Source of the DNA: Pseudomonadota bacterium
Lineage (GTDB): Bacteria > Pseudomonadota > Alphaproteobacteria > Acetobacterales > Acetobacteraceae
DNA length: 5,205 nucleotides
Assembly (NCBI GenBank): GCA_021845555.1
Contig: JAJZVS010000275.1
Span: 1-5,205, forward strand
Direction: 5' to 3'
Made by a program: the position numbers and the translations under genes. The notes below the pieces were generated by a model, which worked only from the letters and a program-made list of their open reading frames with translations, was not told the origin of the DNA and ran no database searches. Positions 1 through 5,205 of the stretch are shown here, piece after piece (the first letter of the stretch is position 1; each line of letters begins with the position of its first letter).

Positions 1-26
1 TATCCGCCCCACGCCCCGTCCCTCGC

Positions 27-1022
<996 letters not shown>

Positions 1023-1030
1023 CGTGGGGT

Positions 1031-1034
1031 CTCC
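1031..1034 (-). promoter_or_regulatory. Ribosome-binding site of glpX
   Basis: GGAG on the minus strand, 8 bases before the ATG at 1022. It lies in the 34-base gap after egtD and decides the start against the longer open frame reaching 1262. Confidence 0.7.
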
Positions 1035-1056
1035 GGGGCTGCTGATCAGGGGCAGG

Positions 1057-2052
1057 TTAGCACGCCGGGCGCGAGTCCGGGGGAGCTTCGGTCCCCTCGG
1101 CGAGCAGGTGCAGGGAGAACAGCCCGGCGGGGTCGGTCCACACCTGCTCGGTGGTCCAGCCGGCGGCGGCGGCGAGCGCGGCGAAGCCGGGGAGCGTGTG
1201 CTTGTAGCTGTTCTCGGTATGGATCGTCTCGCCGGCGGCGAAGCGGATGGTTTCGCCGGCAACCCGCACGGTCTGCGCGCGCCGGCTTTGCAGATGCATC
1301 TCGATCCGGCCTTCCTGCGCGTTCCACACCGCGCGATGGGCGAATTCCGTCGGGTCGAACGTTGCCCCGGCCTCGCGGTTGAGGCGCACCAGCAGGTTGC
1401 GGTTGAACTCTGCCGTCACCCCGGCGGCATCGTCGTAGGCGGGCAGCAGGATCGCTGCGTCCTTGCGCAGATCGACGCCCACCAGCAGCCGCGCCCCGGC
1501 GCCGAGGGTCGTGCGCACGCCGCGCAGGAAGGCGCGGGCTTCGTTCGGGTCCAGGTTGCCGATCGTCGAGCCGGGGAAGAAGCCGAGCCGCGCCAGCCCG
1601 CCGGTCGCGCGCGGCAGCGTGACGGGGCCGAGGAAATCGGCGGCAATCGGCCAGACATCGAGTGCCGGCCGGGCGTGGGCGAGGCGGGCACGCAGCCGCG
1701 CCAGGGCGGGGGCAGCGACGTCGATCGGCACGTAGGCGGCAAACACGGGGCTCGTGTCGTGCGTCCGGTCGAGCAGGAAGCCGGCCTTCGCCTCGTCGCT
1801 CGCGCCGTATTCGACCAGCGCCGCCGGGCGGTCGAACCGGGCGGCGACTTCGCGCGCGACCTCGGGCAGCAGGGCGAGCTCGGTGCGGGTCAGGTAGTAT
1901 TCCGGCAGTTCGGCGATGCGATAGAACAGCCGGCAGCCGGCCTCGTCGTAGAACAGTTGCGCGGGCAACGTCTTGCGCGCCTGCCGCAGCCCGGCGAGCG
2001 CGAGCGAGGCAACGTCGGTGCGGGGAAGCTGCGGCGGGTGATCGTCCGGCAC
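1057..2052 (-). CDS. egtD: L-histidine N-alpha-methyltransferase (EgtD)
   Basis: SAM-dependent enzyme that trimethylates the alpha-amino group of histidine to give hercynine, the first step of ergothioneine synthesis. The 331-residue length is normal. Family motifs seen: LPEYYLTRTE (49-58), the SAM motif I region (80-95), FFPGSTIGNLDP (158-169), AYDD (205-208), RIEMHL (249-254) and HTENSYK (278-284). Histidine-pocket residues known from mycobacterial EgtD appear kept: N166, Y206, M252, and E280/S282 (E282/S284 there). Motif I is unusual: it reads EYGASDEAK (81-89) where a second glycine (GSG or GSGxS type) is common. The start is GTG, with AGGA (2061-2064) 8 bases upstream overlapping the egtB stop codon, which suggests translational coupling. 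It lies 10 bases after egtB and ends in TAA. Only the effect of the motif I change on SAM binding is open. Confidence 0.95.
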   Translation of the reverse strand: MPDDHPPQLPRTDVASLALAGLRQARKTLPAQLFYDEAGCRLFYRIAELPEYYLTRTELALLPEVAREVAARFDRPAALVEYGASDEAKAGFLLDRTHDTSPVFAAYVPIDVAAPALARLRARLAHARPALDVWPIAADFLGPVTLPRATGGLARLGFFPGSTIGNLDPNEARAFLRGVRTTLGAGARLLVGVDLRKDAAILLPAYDDAAGVTAEFNRNLLVRLNREAGATFDPTEFAHRAVWNAQEGRIEMHLQSRRAQTVRVAGETIRFAAGETIHTENSYKHTLPGFAALAAAAGWTTEQVWTDPAGLFSLHLLAEGTEAPPDSRPAC

Positions 2053-2060
2053 CGGGGCGG

Positions 2061-2064
2061 TCCT
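2061..2064 (-). promoter_or_regulatory. Ribosome-binding site of egtD overlapping the egtB stop
   Basis: AGGA on the minus strand shares bases with the egtB TAG stop (2063-2065) and sits 8 bases before the GTG at 2052. This supports the GTG start and coupled translation of egtB and egtD. Confidence 0.55.
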
Positions 2065-3262
2065 ACAGGTCGCGGGCCAGGCGCAGGCCGGAGAACTGCC
2101 AGCGCTTCTCGGGGTGGAAGAAGTTGCGGTAGGTCGGGCGGGCGTGGCCGGGGGGCGTGGCGAGCGAGCCGCCGCGCAGCACCATCTGCCCGATCATGAA
2201 CTTGCCGTTGTATTCGCCCACCGCGCCGGGTTCCGGCCGGTAGCCGGGATAGGGCAGGTAGGCGCTGCCCGTCCATTGCCAGCATTGGTCGCGGGCTTCG
2301 GCGAAGCCCGGTAGCGTGGCGGCGGCTTCCCATTCCGCCTCGGTCGGCAGCCGCGCGCCGGCCCAGCGGGCGAAGGCGTCGGCCTCGTACCAGCTGATGT
2401 GGCGCACCGGCGCGGCGGGATCGAGCGGCGCGATACCGCCGAGGCCGATCTGCCACCATGCCCCGTCGCGCTCGCGCCAATGCAGCGGCGCGGTCCAGCC
2501 CTCCGCGTTCGCGCGCGCCCAGCCGTCGGACATCCAGAGCGTGGCAGTACGATAGCCGCCGTCGGCGATGAAGTCGCGCCACGCGTCGTTGCGTACCAGG
2601 CGGGAGGCGATGGCGAACGGGGTCAGCAGCGCGCCGTGGCACGGGGTTTCGTTATCGAAGCAGAAGCCCGGCCCGGCATGGCCCAAAGCGACCTCCCCGC
2701 CGGGATGGGCGAGGAACCGGGTGGGTTCCCGATCGCCCGCCGGTTCCCGCCAGCCGGGCAGCACGGGGGGGAACAGCGGGTGCTGGGCGAAGGCGTGCAG
2801 CGTGTCGGTCAGCAGCAGTTCCTGGTGCTGCTGTTCGTGCTGCAGGCCGAGTTCGATCAGCGGGGCCGCCTCGGCGGGGGCGTCCGTCAGCAGCCGCTGC
2901 ATCGCCGCATCGACATGGGCGCGATAGGCGCCCACCTCGGCTGCCGCCGGCCGGCTCAGCAGCCCGCGCGCCGGGCGCGGATGGCGCGGGCCGACGGCCT
3001 CGTAGTACGAGTTGAACAGGTACCGGAAATCCGGATCGAACACGCGATAGCCGGGGGCGAACCGGCCCAGCACGAACTCCTCGAAGAACCAGGTGGTATG
3101 GGCGCGGTGCCATTTCGCCGGACTCGCGTCCGGCATCGATTGCAGCCCCTGGTCCTCGGGCGAGAGCCCGCCCGCGAGACGTTCGCTATGGTCCCGCACG
3201 GCGGCATAGCGCGCCGCGGCGTCGGCGGGGCGGCAGGCGGAGATGGTTTCGGCGGCGTGCAT
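2063..3262 (-). CDS. egtB: Ergothioneine biosynthesis sulfoxide synthase (EgtB)
   Basis: Non-heme iron enzyme that uses oxygen to couple hercynine to a thiol (gamma-glutamylcysteine or cysteine), making the sulfoxide precursor of ergothioneine. The 399-residue product has an N-terminal DinB_2-type domain (about 15-160) and a C-terminal formylglycine-generating-enzyme-like domain (about 180-397). Iron ligands are predicted at H55 (in WHRAHTTW) and H142/H146 (in HEQQHQEL). Other hallmarks are LSPEDQGLQSMPDASP (33-48), FNSYYEAVG (83-91), LPTEAEWE (305-312), NGKFMIGQMVLRGGS (352-366) and WQFSGLRLARD (388-398). The Y86-Y87 pair resembles the active-site tyrosines of cysteine-using EgtBs. The start at 3262 is preferred because GGGAGGAG lies just upstream. 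An in-frame ATG at 3292 would add ten residues but has only a weak GGCGGG-type site. It follows the dehydrogenase by 52 bases and precedes egtD by 10. The thiol co-substrate is inferred, not shown. Confidence 0.95.
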   Translation of the reverse strand: MHAAETISACRPADAAARYAAVRDHSERLAGGLSPEDQGLQSMPDASPAKWHRAHTTWFFEEFVLGRFAPGYRVFDPDFRYLFNSYYEAVGPRHPRPARGLLSRPAAAEVGAYRAHVDAAMQRLLTDAPAEAAPLIELGLQHEQQHQELLLTDTLHAFAQHPLFPPVLPGWREPAGDREPTRFLAHPGGEVALGHAGPGFCFDNETPCHGALLTPFAIASRLVRNDAWRDFIADGGYRTATLWMSDGWARANAEGWTAPLHWRERDGAWWQIGLGGIAPLDPAAPVRHISWYEADAFARWAGARLPTEAEWEAAATLPGFAEARDQCWQWTGSAYLPYPGYRPEPGAVGEYNGKFMIGQMVLRGGSLATPPGHARPTYRNFFHPEKRWQFSGLRLARDL

Positions 3263-3266
3263 CCGT

Positions 3267-3274
3267 CTCCTCCC
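3267..3274 (-). promoter_or_regulatory. Strong ribosome-binding site of egtB
   Basis: GGGAGGAG on the minus strand, with its core 4 to 6 bases before the ATG at 3262. It is the best Shine-Dalgarno match in the window and favours this start over the upstream in-frame ATG at 3292, which would place the site inside the coding region. Confidence 0.75.
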
Positions 3275-3314
3275 GGCGGTGTCGTCAGGCATCGGCGAAC
3301 CCGCCGGCGCGCGC

Positions 3315-4445
3315 CTAAAGCATCCGTTGCAGGATCATCTTCTGCACGTCCGAGGTGCCCTCGTAGATCTGGCATACCCGCACGTCGCGGTAGATCCGCT
3401 CGACCGGGTAGTCCGCCAGGAAGCCGTAGCCGCCGAGCGTCTGGATCGCCGCTGTGCACACCGCCTCGGCGGCTTCGGAGGCGAACAGCTTGGCCATGCA
3501 GGCGGCTTCCAGCGCGTTCTCCCCGGCCGCCTTCAGCCGCGCGGCGTGCAGCGTCATCTGCCGCGCCGCCACCAGCTTCGTCTTGGCGTCCACCAGCCGG
3601 AACGCCACCGCCTGGTGCTCGATGATCGGTTTGCCGAAGGCGGTCCGCTCGCGCGCGTAGGCCACCGCGTAGTCCAGCGCCGCGCGCGCCATGCCCACGC
3701 TCTGCGCGGCGATGCCGATGCGCCCGGACTCCAGCGTGGACAGCGCGATCCGGTAGCCCTCGCCCTCCGCGCCGACGCGCTGGTCGAGCGGGAGTTCCAT
3801 GTCCTCGAACGCCAGCGCGCAGGTGTCGGACGCCTTCTGGCCGAGCTTCTCCTCCACCCGCAGCACCTTGAAGCCCGGCATCGCCTTGTCGGCGACGAAG
3901 CAGGAGATGCCCTTCTTGCCCGCCTCCGGATCGGTCACCGCGAAGAACACGATGCTGCCGGGAAGGGTGGCGTTGGAGATGAACTGCTTGGCCCCGTTGA
4001 TCACGTAGCGCTCGCCCTTGCGCACCGCGCGGGTGCGCAGGTTGGACGCGTCCGATCCCGCCTGCGGCTCGGTCAGTCCGAACGAGCCGACATGCGCGCC
4101 GGTGGCGAGCGGGCGCAGCCAGCGATCCTTCTGCGCGTCGGTGCCGAACCGGTCGAGCACGACGCAGGTGGGCGAGTTGTGCACCGACACGAGGGTGGAC
4201 ACCGCGCCGTCCCCGGCGGCGATCTCCTCCAGCAGCAGCGCGTAGGTGACGGCATCGAGGTCCGAGCCGTCCCAGTCCGCCGAGGTGGTGGCGCCGAGGA
4301 TGCCGAGCGCGCCCAGTTCGGCGATCACGTCGGCCTCGATCCGCCCGGCCTTCTCGCGCGCCGCCGCGCCTGGGGCGAGGCGTTCGGCGGCGAATTTGCG
4401 GCCCATGTCGATGACCATGGTATCGGCGCCGGCGCGTTCGGTCAT
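3315..4445 (-). CDS. Acyl-CoA dehydrogenase, short-chain/butyryl-CoA type
   Basis: FAD-dependent flavoenzyme that makes the alpha,beta double bond in an acyl-CoA (first step of beta-oxidation or branched-chain degradation), passing electrons to electron-transfer flavoprotein. The 376-residue length is standard. There is an N-terminal helical domain (about 7-118), a middle beta domain with FGLTEPQAGSD (122-132), and a C-terminal helical domain (about 226-374) with the second family signature QTLGGYGFLADYPVERIYRD (335-354). E362 in IYEGTSD is the predicted catalytic base, as in short- and medium-chain and butyryl-CoA enzymes. The isovaleryl-CoA-type glutamate position holds G241, and R242 matches a conserved arginine. 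The ATG at 4445 follows GAGGAG (4454-4459) by 8 bases. The frame stays open to 5057, but that part is antisense to the divergent gene. It is first of the four minus-strand genes and ends in TAG. The acyl chain preferred cannot be fixed, so no symbol is given. Confidence 0.94.
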   Translation of the reverse strand: MTERAGADTMVIDMGRKFAAERLAPGAAAREKAGRIEADVIAELGALGILGATTSADWDGSDLDAVTYALLLEEIAAGDGAVSTLVSVHNSPTCVVLDRFGTDAQKDRWLRPLATGAHVGSFGLTEPQAGSDASNLRTRAVRKGERYVINGAKQFISNATLPGSIVFFAVTDPEAGKKGISCFVADKAMPGFKVLRVEEKLGQKASDTCALAFEDMELPLDQRVGAEGEGYRIALSTLESGRIGIAAQSVGMARAALDYAVAYARERTAFGKPIIEHQAVAFRLVDAKTKLVAARQMTLHAARLKAAGENALEAACMAKLFASEAAEAVCTAAIQTLGGYGFLADYPVERIYRDVRVCQIYEGTSDVQKMILQRML

Positions 4446-4538
4446 GGCGGATTCTCCTCGGCCCCTGCATAGCCCCGAACCGCGGGGCTTGGAAACCGCC
4501 GGCGGATCGGCTTGTCTGCGCGGATGCGCCCTGAGGGA
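4446..4538. promoter_or_regulatory. Divergent intergenic region with putative promoter for the minus-strand gene group
   Basis: This gap separates the divergent starts at 4445 (minus) and about 4539 (plus), so promoters for both should lie here or overlap the genes. On the minus strand, TTTCCA (4490-4495) and TATGCA (4466-4471) are 18 bases apart. They match the sigma-70 -35 and -10 consensus at 4 and 3 of 6 positions. This is weak by sequence but correctly placed, with the GAGGAG ribosome-binding site of the dehydrogenase (4454-4459) just downstream. On the plus strand only TTGGAA (4489-4494) resembles a -35 box, and no credible -10 follows. Function is inferred from position. Confidence 0.35.
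4471..4489. repeat. Inverted repeat in the divergent promoter region
   Basis: Perfect 7-base arms AGCCCCG (4471-4477) and CGGGGCT (4483-4489) flank a 5-base loop. The repeat nearly fills the spacer of the candidate minus-strand promoter, so it could be an operator for a dimeric regulator or an RNA hairpin. A T-rich tail is absent, so it is not a normal terminator. A second, all-G/C 10-base palindrome follows at 4496-4505, but in DNA this GC-rich it may be chance. Confidence 0.4.
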
Positions 4539-5205
4539 ATGCGCGAGGTGGTGCTGCGCGGGGAGACCGACTGGGACGGCTGGCGGGCCGCCGCCCGCGC
4601 GCTGGTGCTGGACGGCGTGCCGCCCGAGGCGATCGCCTGGCGCGTGGGGGCGGAGGACGCTGCCCTGCCGCCGCCCCGCCCCGGCGGCTTCGCGCTGCCG
4701 CGCGCGCTGGTCGCACTCGCCGCGCAGGCGATCCAGGCGCGCGACCCCGACCGCTTCGCGCTGCTCTATCGCCTGGTCTGGCGCGTCCATGCCGGCGAGC
4801 CGGTGCTGGAGGACCGCGGCGATCCCGACCTGCCGCGCGCCCGCCGGCTGGCCTTCGCGGTCCGCGCCGCGGCGCACCGCATGCGGGCCGAACTGCGCTT
4901 CGCCCCGGTGCCCACCGGGGAGGCGGGTGCGGGGGGGACGCGCTGGCTCGGCTGGTACGCGCCGGCGCAGTTCGTGCTGGAGGCCAACGCGCTGCTGCTC
5001 GCGCGCGGGTTCCCCGCGATTTCCGTCTCCATCCTGACGCCGGAGGCGAGCGCACATTGGGACGCCGGCAGCGGCGGCCTGCCGCGCTTCGGCCCCGGCG
5101 TGGACCCGGCCGCGATCGCCGACGACGCGGCGCTGGCGGCGTTCTGGGCGCTGTATGGCGCGGAGTTGATCGCCGCCGCCGGGCGGACGAGCGCGCTGCC
5201 GGAGG
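4539..5205 (+). CDS. DUF4130/TIGR03915-like putative DNA repair protein, 3' end outside window
   Basis: The reading frame runs at least 222 residues and is open at the right edge, so the C-terminus is missing. It resembles the DUF4130 (TIGR03915) domain, found alone or fused to the N-terminus of a UdgX-type uracil-DNA glycosylase and linked to a radical SAM protein; its biochemical role is not established. Recognisable segments are GETDWDGWRAAARAL (8-22), LPRALVALA (53-61), DPDRFALLYRLVWRVHAGEP (69-88), AVRAAAHRMRAELRF (107-121), SVSILTPEASAHWDAG (162-177) and FGPGV (184-188). The start is uncertain. ATG 4539 fits the usual family start but has GAGGG almost touching it; in-frame ATG 4524 adds five residues without a clear ribosome-binding site. 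An in-frame TAG at 4470-4472 limits extension. It diverges from the dehydrogenase. Several residues I recall as conserved are replaced, so it is a diverged member. Family assignment rests on remembered motifs; a glycosylase half, if any, lies beyond the window. Confidence 0.75.
   Translation, partial: MREVVLRGETDWDGWRAAARALVLDGVPPEAIAWRVGAEDAALPPPRPGGFALPRALVALAAQAIQARDPDRFALLYRLVWRVHAGEPVLEDRGDPDLPRARRLAFAVRAAAHRMRAELRFAPVPTGEAGAGGTRWLGWYAPAQFVLEANALLLARGFPAISVSILTPEASAHWDAGSGGLPRFGPGVDPAAIADDAALAAFWALYGAELIAAAGRTSALPE

Noticed and set aside
1023..1262. N-terminal extension of the glpX frame to 1262
   Set aside because: The extra 80 residues are Pro/Arg/Ser-rich, lie over the end of egtD, and have no family similarity. 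The ATG at 1022 has its own ribosome-binding site.
3306..3315. 10-base palindrome GGCGCGCGCC after the dehydrogenase as a terminator or operator
   Set aside because: It consists only of G and C, has no T-run, and such palindromes are expected by chance at this base composition.
2399..4472. Long plus-strand open frames opposite egtB and the dehydrogenase (2399-3625 and 3243-4472)
   Set aside because: They are antisense to genes with complete catalytic motifs. Products are Arg/Ala/Gly-rich with no family features.
2956..5055. 699-codon minus-strand open frame
   Set aside because: It is a shifted frame of the dehydrogenase and egtB plus antisense of the divergent gene, with strongly Arg/Ala-biased composition.
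4446..5057. N-terminal extension of the acyl-CoA dehydrogenase frame to 5057
   Set aside because: It is antisense to the DUF4130-like gene, is low-complexity Arg/Ala/Gly-rich, and would give a dehydrogenase about 200 residues too long. The ATG at 4445 fits the family and has GAGGAG before it.

Overview
The window is very GC-rich, compact DNA with strong third-position G/C bias. Its proteins look alphaproteobacterial, and Acetobacteraceae or another Rhodospirillales-type lineage is my best guess. That placement rests on protein style and base composition only; there is no rRNA or other marker here. No mobile element, CRISPR array, tRNA or rRNA was seen.

Layout: four genes lie head to tail on the minus strand. 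In transcription order they are an acyl-CoA dehydrogenase (4445 to 3315), egtB (3262 to 2063), egtD (2052 to 1057) and glpX (1022 to 27). The gaps are about 52, 10 and 34 bases, with no convincing terminator between genes, so they could form one transcript. A fifth gene diverges on the plus strand from about 4539 and runs off the right edge. It encodes a protein with similarity to the DUF4130/TIGR03915 domain, which is often fused to a UdgX-type uracil-DNA glycosylase. The roughly 93 bases between the divergent starts hold a 7-bp-arm inverted repeat and a weak promoter candidate.

How the genes work together: EgtD trimethylates histidine to hercynine. EgtB, a non-heme iron sulfoxide synthase, couples hercynine to a thiol, so the pair is the core of ergothioneine biosynthesis. 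egtA, egtC and egtE are not in the window. EgtB carries a Tyr-Tyr pair that I associate with cysteine-using EgtBs, which would make EgtA and EgtC unnecessary. GlpX is a class II fructose-1,6-bisphosphatase (gluconeogenesis or Calvin cycle), and the dehydrogenase performs the first step of acyl-CoA beta-oxidation. Neither is an obvious partner of ergothioneine synthesis, so the grouping is of interest but may be fortuitous.

The points most worth a second look are the divergent DUF4130-like protein, which lacks several residues I remember as typical of the family, the altered SAM-binding motif I in EgtD, and the predicted cysteine-type EgtB.
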